A stretch of DNA of 64,000 nucleotides. It comes from CAVPWP01 sp963709395 (lineage in GTDB: Bacteria; Pseudomonadota; Alphaproteobacteria; Rhodobacterales; Rhodobacteraceae). Below are positions 17,422 through 25,102 of the stretch, one piece after another. The notes beneath the pieces are model-generated. The model saw only the letters and a program-made list of their open reading frames with translations. It made no database searches and was not told where the DNA came from. Location of the stretch: the NCBI GenBank assembly GCA_963709395.1, contig CAVPWP010000005.1, positions 1 to 64,000 of the forward strand, given 5' to 3'. The translations under genes were made by a program, and so were the position numbers. Each line of letters begins with the position of its first letter. Within the stretch, counting starts at the first letter, position 1.

Positions 17422-18361
17422 GGGTTGCGAGTCGCTACGATCACGATCTCTGTAGACCCGGTCATGAACGAGCCCTACCTATCGAAATACATCATTTCGA
17501 TTTGGTGGACTATTGGCGTATCGCAGACCAGAGCTAGAAGTAGCGCTTCCGACAGTGAGTCCGGAAATACCTCGGATGCTACGACGCACCGAAACAGATC
17601 TACCTTCCGCAAAGATTTCTTGATGAACATCATCCACGAGCATGGTGATCGATCGTTACGCACTGATGAAATCCGTCTCCTGCGCATTCTGATACGTGCG
17701 AATTCTGGTCTGGCGAAGCTACGATGCAGTTTATTGGCCTTAGAGTGTGACATGCTGTGCTAGCAAGTACGAAGAATGTTGCCGTGATGGTAGCACGTAC
17801 CTGCACTCGCGACGCAGACCAGTTCCTGTGAAGATGGCGTTCGAGCTAGAGTGGCAGTTGGCTGCTATGTCGCGCGGCAATGCTCCGGCCTACGAAGCGC
17901 TACCACCACGCGGATGCTTCGGCCGCGCAGAATCTCGAGTCGTGCTCGCCATAGGACAACTATGCTTTATCTGCACGAAATGGCGGGCAATGGCTACTCA
18001 GATATTGCGGAACACTTTAATGCATTCGGGCAGACTCTAAACGGCGGGAAAGAATGTGCATGATCTTCGGGAGCAGTTCAAAGACTTGAGGACTGGTATG
18101 ATTCGACTCGTTTGTGCACAAAGATGGCTGAAGAGTCGCACCTATGCAATCATGCAAAGTCTCGAACTATGAACGGTCTCGGCCGACAGATTCGGATCAG
18201 ACCATCAGCTGCGACATGACGATGCTGCGGCCATATGCTGCAGATCCTCTCGTTATGGCCCATCCCAAGGAAGGAAGGAAATCTCCCGATTCCTCCTGCC
18301 ACTCCAGCCCTGCTATCCTCAACCTCACTAGACACGCCCCTACCCTAACGGAACCGCCCCC
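17422..18361. other. AT-rich relic region, no intact gene
   Basis: About 940 bases with clearly lower GC than the flanks and no convincing gene. Short open frames exist (17425-17763, 17851-18063) but have poor starts and no recognisable domain. In the frame ending at 18063 the stretch MAGNGYSDIAEHFNAFGQT resembles the 'GY..IA..LN..G..T' segment of serine recombinases. This suggests the decayed remnant of a foreign insertion. The compositional break is directly visible; the recombinase link is weak. Confidence 0.45.
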
Positions 18362-18944
18362 ATGACCCACACCGACCCCGACATCGACGCCCTGCGCGAC
18401 CGCCGCCACCGACCGGATGCGGGGGCTCTCGCGCGGGTTCTTCTGGCGCGGGGTGCTTGCGCTGGCCCTTGGGCTTGTCGCGCTCTTCTGGCCGCAGCAA
18501 AGCCTCTCGCTTCTTCTGCGCATCGCGGGCGTGTTCCTGATCCTCGACGGGATCGCCACGGTGGTCTTCTCGCGCGGCTACCGGGGGATGCAGTCCGAGA
18601 TCGGGGCGGGCATCGTCGGGCTGCTGATCGGGGCCGTGCTTCTGTTCCTGCCCGCCAGTTCGGCCCGGCTTGCCTTTTTCCTGATCGGCGTCTGGGCGCT
18701 GGTGACCGGGATCTCGTATCTCGTCACCTGGTGGAAGACGCCGAAGGGCGCGCCCGACCGCGACAGCGCGCGCAACGCCGGCCTTCTGGCGTCGATCGCC
18801 GGCCTTGTCCTTGTGATCTGGCCGGGCACGGGGATGGTGCTGACCGGATGGGGCCTTGCCCTTGTCGCCTTCGTCATCGCCGCGACGATGTTCTTCCTCG
18901 CCTCGCGGTTTCGCAACGCGAAGAAGATGCTGGGGGACGGCTGA
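18362..18944 (+). CDS. HdeD-family membrane protein (frameshifted near the start)
   Basis: A DUF308/HdeD-type inner-membrane protein of about 193 residues with six hydrophobic segments (for example GVLALALGLVALFW, LLLRIAGVFLILDGIATVVF, GIVGLLIGAVLLFLPAS, LAFFLIGVWALVTGISYLV). The ATG at 18362 gives MTHTDPDIDALRDR, which joins TDRMRGLSRGFFWRG only after dropping one C near 18403. Alternatively translation starts at the ATG at 18417, but that has no ribosome-binding site. HdeD relates to acid resistance in E. coli; the role here is unknown. Confidence 0.75.
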
Positions 18945-19012
18945 CCCATCGCCCTGGCCCGGTTTGACCCCGGTCAAGGCGACCCTGTGACCGGCCTGTC
19001 TAACTGGACGTC

Positions 19013-19609
19013 ATGACCCGGGCCCCGAACCGCAGCGAGATCGCCGTCGCGCTTTTCACCGTCACCTACGTGGCGATCTTCACCGCGTGGTTCTTTTCCA
19101 TCGGCAATTACGAGTTCATCGTCTATGTCCTGACGATGGTGGGCCTGATGGCGCTGATCGGGTTCTCGCTGGGCAAGGCCGAATACCCGCCGGCGATCCT
19201 TTGGGCGCTGTCGCTTTGGGGCCTGATGCACATGGCCGGCGGCGGTGTGCCGGTAAACGGGTCGGTCCTTTACAACCTCGTGCTGGTCCCGATCGCGACG
19301 GTCGATGACAGCGTGATCCTGAAGTACGATCAGTTCGTTCACGCCTTCGGCTTTGGCGTCACGGCCTGGCTTCTGCACCATCTGCTGACCCGCCACTTCC
19401 CCGACACGCGCGGCACCGCGACCGCGCTGGTCTATCCCGCGCTGGGGGCCATGGGGCTTGGCGCGGTCAACGAGATGATCGAGTTCACGGCCGTTCTTCT
19501 GGTGCCCGACACCAACGTGGGCGGCTACACGAACACGGCGCTTGACCTTGTCTTCAATGCGCTGGGCGCGGTGATCGCGGTGACATGGATCGGGCTTTCC
19601 CGACGCTAG
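19013..19609 (+). CDS. DUF2238 (YjdF-like) membrane protein
   Basis: A 198-residue integral membrane protein with about six transmembrane segments (IAVALFTVTYVAIFTAWFF, FIVYVLTMVGLMALIGF, ILWALSLWGLMHMAGG, and others). Conserved polar positions include KYDQFVHAFGFGV and VNEMIEFTAVLLV, typical of DUF2238. The family has no settled biochemical role. It follows the HdeD-like gene on the same strand after 68 bases and overlaps the stop of convergent arfB by four bases. Confidence 0.8.
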   Translation: MTRAPNRSEIAVALFTVTYVAIFTAWFFSIGNYEFIVYVLTMVGLMALIGFSLGKAEYPPAILWALSLWGLMHMAGGGVPVNGSVLYNLVLVPIATVDDSVILKYDQFVHAFGFGVTAWLLHHLLTRHFPDTRGTATALVYPALGAMGLGAVNEMIEFTAVLLVPDTNVGGYTNTALDLVFNALGAVIAVTWIGLSRR

Positions 19610-20019
19610 TCCTCGACCCTGCCGCGTAGTGACTTCACCTCGCCGCGCACCTTCTTCGCCTTGATCCGCCGCTCCACCGACCCCCTGGTCGGCCGCGTCG
19701 GGCGGCGCTTTTTCGGCACCACGGTCGCCGCGCGGATCAGCTCGGCCAGCCGGTCGCGCGCGATCTCGCGGTTGCGGGCCTGGCTCCGCGTCTCCTCGAC
19801 CTGGATCACCAGCGCGCCCTCCTTGGTCCAGCGCCGCCCGGCCAGGCGTCTCAGACGCCGCTTGACCGGGTCGGGCAGGTTCGGCGACCGCTCGGCCTCG
19901 AACCGCAGTTCGACCGCCGTCGACACCTTGTTGACGTTCTGCCCGCCCGGGCCGGACGCGCGCACGAAGTGCTCGGTCAGTTCCCATTCGGCGATGTCGA
20001 TCTCATCCGTGATGCGCAT
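19606..20019 (-). CDS. arfB: Peptidyl-tRNA hydrolase ArfB (ribosome rescue)
   Basis: A 137-residue protein of the ArfB/YaeJ class, which enters stalled ribosomes and hydrolyses peptidyl-tRNA. The catalytic GGQ is in VRASGPGGQNVNKVSTAVEL, followed by the HTKEGALVIQVEETRSQ-type block (TKEGALVIQ) and a long basic C-terminal tail (KKRRPTRPTRGSVERRIKAK) that occupies the mRNA channel. The ATG at 20019 matches the usual family start MRITDEIDI; an in-frame ATG at 20049 would fall inside the terminator hairpin. Confidence 0.93.
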   Translation of the reverse strand: MRITDEIDIAEWELTEHFVRASGPGGQNVNKVSTAVELRFEAERSPNLPDPVKRRLRRLAGRRWTKEGALVIQVEETRSQARNREIARDRLAELIRAATVVPKKRRPTRPTRGSVERRIKAKKVRGEVKSLRGRVED

Positions 20020-20038
20020 GTTCCCGGGTCCGCAATCG

Positions 20039-20065
20039 AAAAGGGCCACCGGATGACGGTGGCCC
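20039..20065 (-). terminator. Rho-independent terminator
   Basis: A perfect 9-base-pair hairpin (GGGCCACCG at 20043-20051, loop GATGA, CGGTGGCCC at 20057-20065) is followed on the minus strand by TTTT. It lies just upstream of arfB and would end the candidate small RNA and any read-through from yhhQ. Confidence 0.75.
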
Positions 20066-20220
20066 TTCGAGTTCTTTGGGAGATGGGCCAGTTAGGGACT
20101 GGAACCCAATCAGGAGTGTTCTGCCTTCGGGTTTGCCCTCAGGCGACCGTCCCCCTGACTGTTCCGACACCTCTCTCCAATATCACTCTAGACACTGGAC
20201 CACCTCCTTTCATTGTTGTT
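20040..20220 (-). ncRNA. Candidate structured small RNA
   Basis: Read on the minus strand, this intergenic stretch folds strongly. A closing stem pairs GGAGGTGGTCCAGT (20207-20194) with ACTGGCCCATCTCC (20092-20079) with 13 of 14 pairs (one G-U, one mismatch). Inside it GGAAC (20165-20161) pairs with GTTCC (20105-20101), and TCAGG (20158-20154) with CCTGA (20114-20110). A perfect hairpin followed by T residues ends it. A TTGACA box lies upstream at 20261-20256, but the -10 is weak. Length (about 180) and the long irregular hairpin recall 6S RNA, without proof. It also contains an 18-codon GTG frame behind AGGAGGT (20192 down to 20136). Confidence 0.5.
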
Positions 20221-20267
20221 GACCGATAATCGTAGGCTGCCACAGATTTAGTGTTTGTCAAAACATT

Positions 20268-20888
20268 TTACGCAACCCGTGCCGTCAGCTGCCTCACAAT
20301 CAGGCGAAATGGCACCAGCGCGATCACCGCGAGGGCAAGTTTCACACCCCAGTCCGCCACGGCGAGCGACACCCAGAGCGGCACCACCGGACCCACGCCC
20401 AGAAGCGGCAGCGCCTCGTTCGCCCAGGACACGTCGTTGCCGGGCTCGAGGAAGGCCAGCTGCGCGCTGAAGGCGATGGTGAAGAAGAGCGCGGTGTCGA
20501 CCGACGACCCGATCAGGCTTGAGACCACGGGCGCGCGCCACCATGCGCCCGACCGCAGCTTGTCGAAGATCGCGATGTCGAGAAGCTGTGCGGTCAGGAA
20601 GGCGATGCCCGACCCCATCGCGATGCGCCAGGTCACCAGCGGCCCGAACTCGCCCTGGATCTGCGTGCCGATCAGCGAACAGACCACGCCGGTCACGAAG
20701 CCCGCGAAGACGACCTTGCGCGCCAGCGCCGGTCCGTAGACGCGGTTCATCACGTCGGTGACAAGGAAGGCCAGCGGATAGGTGAACGCGCCCCAGGTCA
20801 GCCATTGGCCGAACAGGAACTGGACAAGGATGTTCGAGGCCACGACGATGGCGGCCATGGCAAGAATGCCGGGAAGAATGCGGGTCAT
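20268..20888 (-). CDS. yhhQ: Queuosine precursor transporter YhhQ (VUT family)
   Basis: A 206-residue inner-membrane protein of the VUT/ECF-like (DUF165) family that imports queuosine precursors. Segments: ILAMAAIVVASNILVQFLF, WGAFTYPLAFLVTDVMNRVYG (the conserved YPL-FLVTD-N block), GFVTGVVCSLI, GSGIAFLTAQLLDIAIFDKLR and SSVDTALFFTIAF. Full length. The 5' region on the minus strand ends in AAAAACGGAAAAAACACCG before the ATG; I could not fit a preQ1 riboswitch consensus to it. Confidence 0.9.
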   Translation of the reverse strand: MTRILPGILAMAAIVVASNILVQFLFGQWLTWGAFTYPLAFLVTDVMNRVYGPALARKVVFAGFVTGVVCSLIGTQIQGEFGPLVTWRIAMGSGIAFLTAQLLDIAIFDKLRSGAWWRAPVVSSLIGSSVDTALFFTIAFSAQLAFLEPGNDVSWANEALPLLGVGPVVPLWVSLAVADWGVKLALAVIALVPFRLIVRQLTARVA

Positions 20889-20952
20889 CGGTGTTTTTTC
20901 CGTTTTTACAAGGTCGCGGAGACTTGGCCCCCGGTCCCGGGGACGGCGCGGC

Positions 20953-21833
20953 TTAGCCCTCGTCCGCGGGTGCGGTCAAGCGGAATTCCACGAAGGACGT
21001 CGGCTCGTCCTGGTCGCCATTGTTGTCGGAGACCATCGTGATCCGCAGGCCCTTGTCGTCGCGCCAGAGGGCGATACCTTCAAGGTTGGTGAACTCTCCA
21101 AGGGCGCTGGTCCACAGGACTTCGCCGTCGCCTTCGGGGGTGTCGAAGCGGCGAATGCGGTTTTGCCAGCGAGAGGCCCAGCGCACAGCTTGCGTTCGAG
21201 CAGGTAGAGCCGGCCTTCGTCGTCGTAATCCGCCCCGACGATGCCGAACCCGCCCGAGGCGCTGATCTCGCCCGCGATCTCCCATTCGTTGCCGGTCAGG
21301 CGGTAGACGGGAAGCCCGCTGCGACCCGGCCCGGTCTGTTCGGGAAAGGCATAGACGGTGCCGTCCGGATCGACCGCCACGGCTTCGAGCTGCCGGTTTT
21401 CGGCATAGTCGTAGAAGGTGGGATGGTCGCGCGTGAGTTCCGCCTTGCCCCGCAAATCGGCATAGCGCGACACATGCGCCCAACGCTCGAACGACACATA
21501 GGCGGTGCCGTCAGGCAGGATTGCCAGACCCTCGGCATCCGACCAGTCGCCGACCCGCCGCGCGGTGACGGGAAAGCCGTCATGGCCCAGAAGCGGCGCG
21601 ATCCGCGTTACCGTGACGATCGAGATGGCATCGCCGTCGCGCTTCAGCGCGCCCAGGATGTACCAGCCCCGGTCCGACACCGCCTGGAACGACAGCCCGT
21701 CGTCGGACATCTCGAGGCCCGATACGCCGTTGGCGGCATCGAAACCCCATTCGGTCGTCCCAAGGTAGGTCAGGTCGTCCGCCGCCGCGGGCGTGGACAG
21801 CGCCGCGATCAGCGCGACAAGACTTGCGCGCAT
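20953..21833 (-). CDS. Esterase-like activity of phytase family protein (frameshifted)
   Basis: An exported protein of about 293 residues with a signal peptide (MRASLVALIAALSTPAAADD) and a beta-propeller-type 'phytase-like' domain: GVSGLEMSDDGLSFQAVSDRG, DAEGLAILPDGTAYVSFE, LEAVAVDPDGTVYAFPE and, after the break, LEGIALWRDDKGLRITMVSDN. The frame breaks near 21185 and, unlike the other cases, needs one base added (length is 2 mod 3). The substrate is unknown for this family. Its first 25 bases overlap the end of mepA, so it is the distal gene of that unit. Confidence 0.78.
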
Positions 21834-22669
21834 GCCTGTGGCAGATCGGCGAGAACCAATTCGCGGCGGGGTGTCGGCGGCGGCGCGTTCGGATCGGGCG
21901 GCGGTGGGTTGAGGATGTTGTTCACCCAGGCCTGCGCATCGTCGCATCCGTCGCCGGCCGGTGGCGGGTCCTGTTCCTCGCAGATGCGCGACCCGCGCGG
22001 GCAGTTCAGGCGAACGTGGAAGTGGTAGTGGTGCCCCCACCACGGCCGCACCTTGCGCAGCCAGGCCCGGTCACCCGGTTCGTCGTTGCACATCTGCACC
22101 TTGGCGCCGGGGAAGACGAAGATCCGCGCAACCGCCGGGTCCTTCGCTGCGGCCCGGATGATCTTGTGATGCTCGGCCGTCCAGCTGCCGTTCACATAGG
22201 CCCCGTTCGCCCGCTGCATCGAGATCGACGACAGGTTCTCGCGTTCGGTCCGGCTGAGGTCCAGCCGCTGTGGCGGCAGCATCCAGATGTCGATATCGAG
22301 CCCCATCTGGTGCGAGGCGTGGCCAGTCAGCATCGGCCCGCCGCGCGGCTGCGAGATGTCACCGATGTAAAGCCCGTTCCATCCGGGCTGCGTCGCGGCA
22401 TAGGCCGACAGGCGCTGGATGAACTCGACCGCGTCGGGGTGGCCCCAGTTGCGGTTCCGCGACAGGCGCATCGCCTGCCAGGTCGGACCGGTTTCGGGCA
22501 GTTGCGCCGCGCCGGCAAGGCAACCGCGTGAATAGCTTCCGAACGGTTCGGACCGGTGCGGCGACGGTCCGCTCTCGGCACCGAAAAGCTGTTTGGCGCT
22601 TGGGGCCGCCTGGGCCGGCAGGGCAAGGCTGAGAATAAGGCCCAGAAGGGCTAAGGCTGTGCGTCCCAT
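21809..22669 (-). CDS. mepA: Penicillin-insensitive murein endopeptidase MepA
   Basis: A 286-residue periplasmic LAS-type metallopeptidase that cleaves D-Ala-mDAP cross-links in peptidoglycan. Signal peptide MGRTALALLGLILSLALPAQA. Zinc ligands are seen in GHASHQMGLDIDIWM (H-x6-D) and in WGHHYHFHVRLNCP (HxH). The proline-rich C-terminal tail (NPPPPDPNAPPPTPRR) is an extra. The start overlaps the end of the upstream MFS gene by 19 bases. Confidence 0.92.
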   Translation of the reverse strand: MGRTALALLGLILSLALPAQAAPSAKQLFGAESGPSPHRSEPFGSYSRGCLAGAAQLPETGPTWQAMRLSRNRNWGHPDAVEFIQRLSAYAATQPGWNGLYIGDISQPRGGPMLTGHASHQMGLDIDIWMLPPQRLDLSRTERENLSSISMQRANGAYVNGSWTAEHHKIIRAAAKDPAVARIFVFPGAKVQMCNDEPGDRAWLRKVRPWWGHHYHFHVRLNCPRGSRICEEQDPPPAGDGCDDAQAWVNNILNPPPPDPNAPPPTPRRELVLADLPQACAQVLSR

Positions 22670-24003
22670 TCGGCTGCTCGATCTCCCTGGGGTTTGACCC
22701 ATGCTAGCAAAACCAGCCCCAAAAGAAACAGGAAGATGACCGGCGTGATGCCAAGTTGCTGGCTTCCGGTCAGATATGTCACCGTCCCGATCGACAGCGG
22801 CGCGATGAAGGAGGTGGCCTTGCCGGCCAGCGCGTAAAGCCCGAAGGCTTCGGTCATGCGGGTCGGGTTGGCCTGCCGGACCATCATCGTCCGGCTGGCC
22901 GACTGGAGCGCCCCGCCCGCGGCACCGATCACCGCGCCGACGCAATAGAAGGTGATGTCGGGCAGCGACGAGGACGGGCCCACCGGGATCCCCAGAACGC
23001 TTGTGCGCGACACGAAGACCGTCGCCAACGCCGCCGCCGTCAGCGCAAGGATGCACGCGCCGATCACCGGCTTCGGCCCGAACGCATCGTCGGCCTTGCC
23101 GCCCAGCCAGGCGAAGACCGCGCCGAAGATGATGGCAAGGATACCGAAGATGCCGGTGTCCACGACGCTCCACTCAAGGACGCCGGCAGCATAGATGCCT
23201 CCGAAGACGTAGATCCCGTTCAGCGCGTCGCGATAGAACATCGACGAGGCAAGGAACGCAAAGAGGCTCGGGGTTCGCGGAAGGCTGCGGATCGTGCGGC
23301 GCAATCCCCTGAGCGCCAGCGGCACGGCGCCTTTCGGGGCGCGCGCAGGCTTCGGTTCGCGCACCCACAGGAAGAAGGGGATCATGAAGACCACGAACCA
23401 GATCGCCGTCAGCGGCCCGACGAACCGCGTGCCTTCGCGCGCTGCGGTGTCGAGGCCGAAGGGCGGCGTCAGACCAACGAAGGTGGTGCCATCGGGCCCT
23501 TCGGCGAAGAACACCAGCATGATCACCAGCGCGATCAGCCCGCCCACATAACCGAAGCACCAGCCATTACCGGATATCCGCCCGATCTCGTCCGGCGAAC
23601 CGAGGTCGGGCAGCATCGAATTGGTGAAGATCGTCGCGAACTCCATCCCGATAAGGCCGATCGCGAAGAGGAACAGGACGAGGTAGAGATTGAAGTCGTC
23701 CGGCGCGGCCAGCCAGAGCCCCGCGCTTCCCGCGACATACATCCCCGAAAACAGCCAGATCCACCGCATCCGGTTGCCCGAGGTGTCGGCCATCGCGCCG
23801 AGGATCGGCGCAAGAAGTGCTATGACGACACCGGCCGCCCCGATGCCGAAGCCCCAGGCCGATTGCGCCGTGGTGCCGTCGCCCAGGATTTCCTTGACGT
23901 AGGGGCCGAATATGAAGGTCAGAAGCAGCGTGTTGTAAGGCTGGCTGGCCCAGTCGAAGAAGAACCAGCCCCAGATCCGCTTGCGCGTCGAGATCTCTGC
24001 CAT
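22651..24003 (-). CDS. MFS transporter, UMF1/BtlA family
   Basis: A 450-residue membrane carrier with twelve predicted helices. The start WGWFFFDWASQPYNTLLLTFIFGPY is the signature of the UMF1 (autophagy Atg22-like) family, followed by LAPILGAMADTSGNRMRWIW (motif A-like loop) and GGALQSASRTMMVRQANP. Substrate unknown. It heads a minus-strand unit with mepA and the phytase-like gene, all joined by overlaps; the functional link between them is not obvious. Confidence 0.85.
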   Translation of the reverse strand: MAEISTRKRIWGWFFFDWASQPYNTLLLTFIFGPYVKEILGDGTTAQSAWGFGIGAAGVVIALLAPILGAMADTSGNRMRWIWLFSGMYVAGSAGLWLAAPDDFNLYLVLFLFAIGLIGMEFATIFTNSMLPDLGSPDEIGRISGNGWCFGYVGGLIALVIMLVFFAEGPDGTTFVGLTPPFGLDTAAREGTRFVGPLTAIWFVVFMIPFFLWVREPKPARAPKGAVPLALRGLRRTIRSLPRTPSLFAFLASSMFYRDALNGIYVFGGIYAAGVLEWSVVDTGIFGILAIIFGAVFAWLGGKADDAFGPKPVIGACILALTAAALATVFVSRTSVLGIPVGPSSSLPDITFYCVGAVIGAAGGALQSASRTMMVRQANPTRMTEAFGLYALAGKATSFIAPLSIGTVTYLTGSQQLGITPVIFLFLLGLVLLAWVKPQGDRAAEWDAQP

Positions 24004-24066
24004 GCCTGCCCTCGCTTGCCTTGCGCGTGAATAGACACCGCGGCAGCAGAGCGCGCAACGGAAAGA

Positions 24067-24597
24067 TCAGTCCTGCATCGGCGGCCACGGGCGCAGCGCT
24101 TCGGCCTCGGTCCAGGCGCGCGCCCAGTCGGGCAGGACAAGCTCGGGCAGGTCGTCCAGAAGGGCGGCGAGGCGCGCTGTCGGCACCAGCCCGTTGTGGT
24201 CGGTCACGGCCATCCGCAGAAGCGCGTGACTGGTACACTCACCCTTCCGCCACATCGACTGCTCGGCATAGATGAAGCGGTCGTCCCAACCGATCACGCG
24301 GCTGCGCATCTCGACCCGGTCGAAGGCCCTCACCCGGCGGCGATAGCGCACGCTCGACCCCGCGACCGTGCCGCCGAGGCCGTGCTTGCGCATCACGTCG
24401 TTCAGGCCCATGCGCTGGAACATCACGATCCGTCCGATGTCGAACAACGTCAGCGTGCGGCCGTTGTTCATCTCGAGGAAGATGTCGATGTCCCAGGGCC
24501 AGCAAATGTGCTGCGACACATGCGTCTCGCCCAATGCGATGGGCGGGGTGTTGCGGAACTTGATCAAATCCTTGAAGACGCGGACGACGGGATACAT
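24067..24597 (-). CDS. Acyl-CoA thioesterase-like (hot-dog) protein
   Basis: A 176-residue 4HBT/THEM6-type hot-dog protein. LGETHVSQHICWPWDIDIFLEMNNGRT is the central helix region with the conserved 'D-D...MNNGR' pattern, followed by VRYRRRVRAFDRVEMRSRVIGWDDRFIYAEQ (outer strands). The ATG at 24597 fits the family start MYPVVRVFKDL; a longer frame to 24654 is unlikely. The substrate is unknown. It sits alone between two divergent neighbours. Confidence 0.8.
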   Translation of the reverse strand: MYPVVRVFKDLIKFRNTPPIALGETHVSQHICWPWDIDIFLEMNNGRTLTLFDIGRIVMFQRMGLNDVMRKHGLGGTVAGSSVRYRRRVRAFDRVEMRSRVIGWDDRFIYAEQSMWRKGECTSHALLRMAVTDHNGLVPTARLAALLDDLPELVLPDWARAWTEAEALRPWPPMQD

Positions 24598-24732
24598 GGG
24601 CAGGATTCCTTTCCGACCCAAGACCTGTCGGCGCCGCACCGCAGCGTCAAACACGACGTTGCGGCACCGCTCTGCCTTGCCACCCCGCGCCCTGCATCAT
24701 AGGTAATCCGCCAAAGCAAGGAGCGTGCAGGC

Positions 24733-25023
24733 ATGGTGATGATCTACGAACTACTCAAGCTCGTCCTCGACGTCGTGTTCTTCGTCATGATCGTCCACAT
24801 CGTGATGAGCTGGCTCATCACCTTCAACGTGCTGAACCTGCGCCAGCCGCTGGTCGCGCAGCTCTGGGACGGTCTCAACCGCCTGCTCGAGCCGCTTTAC
24901 GGCCCGATCCGGCGAATGCTGCCCAACACCGGCGCGCTCGACCTTGCCCCGCTGGTTGCCTTCCTCATCGTGATCGCCCTGCGCGACATCATCCTGCCAC
25001 GACTGCTGCTTGCCGGGTTCTGA
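24733..25023 (+). CDS. YggT-family membrane protein
   Basis: A 96-residue YggT protein with two transmembrane segments (LVLDVVFFVMIVHIVMSWLI and LAPLVAFLIVIALRDIILPRLLL). Between them is the family motif RLLEPLYGPIRRMLPNTGALDLAPL. AAGGAG lies nine bases before the ATG. YggT proteins are linked to osmotic stress and membrane organisation, without a defined activity. Confidence 0.88.
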   Translation: MVMIYELLKLVLDVVFFVMIVHIVMSWLITFNVLNLRQPLVAQLWDGLNRLLEPLYGPIRRMLPNTGALDLAPLVAFLIVIALRDIILPRLLLAGF

Positions 25024-25102
25024 CTTCGCGCTTGTTCACGCATTCCTCATGTGTGAGAACCGATGGTGAACGAGCAGTAGCGAAACAGACCTGAACAGGC
25101 GC

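Noticed and set aside
17425..18063. Protein-coding genes in the AT-rich stretch
   Set aside because: Open frames are short, lack ribosome-binding sites and show no domain; only a faint recombinase-like motif.
20040..20220. Firm 6S RNA call
   Set aside because: Overall shape fits, but I cannot match the conserved bubble sequence, and the neighbour usual in alphaproteobacteria (a 5-formyl-THF cyclo-ligase gene) is absent.
20889..20960. preQ1 riboswitch before yhhQ
   Set aside because: The leader is short and ends in an A-rich stretch, but I could not fit the stem-loop and tail pairing of any preQ1 class.
25024..25102. LexA box upstream of recQ
   Set aside because: A GTTC occurs but the second half-site at N7 is missing.
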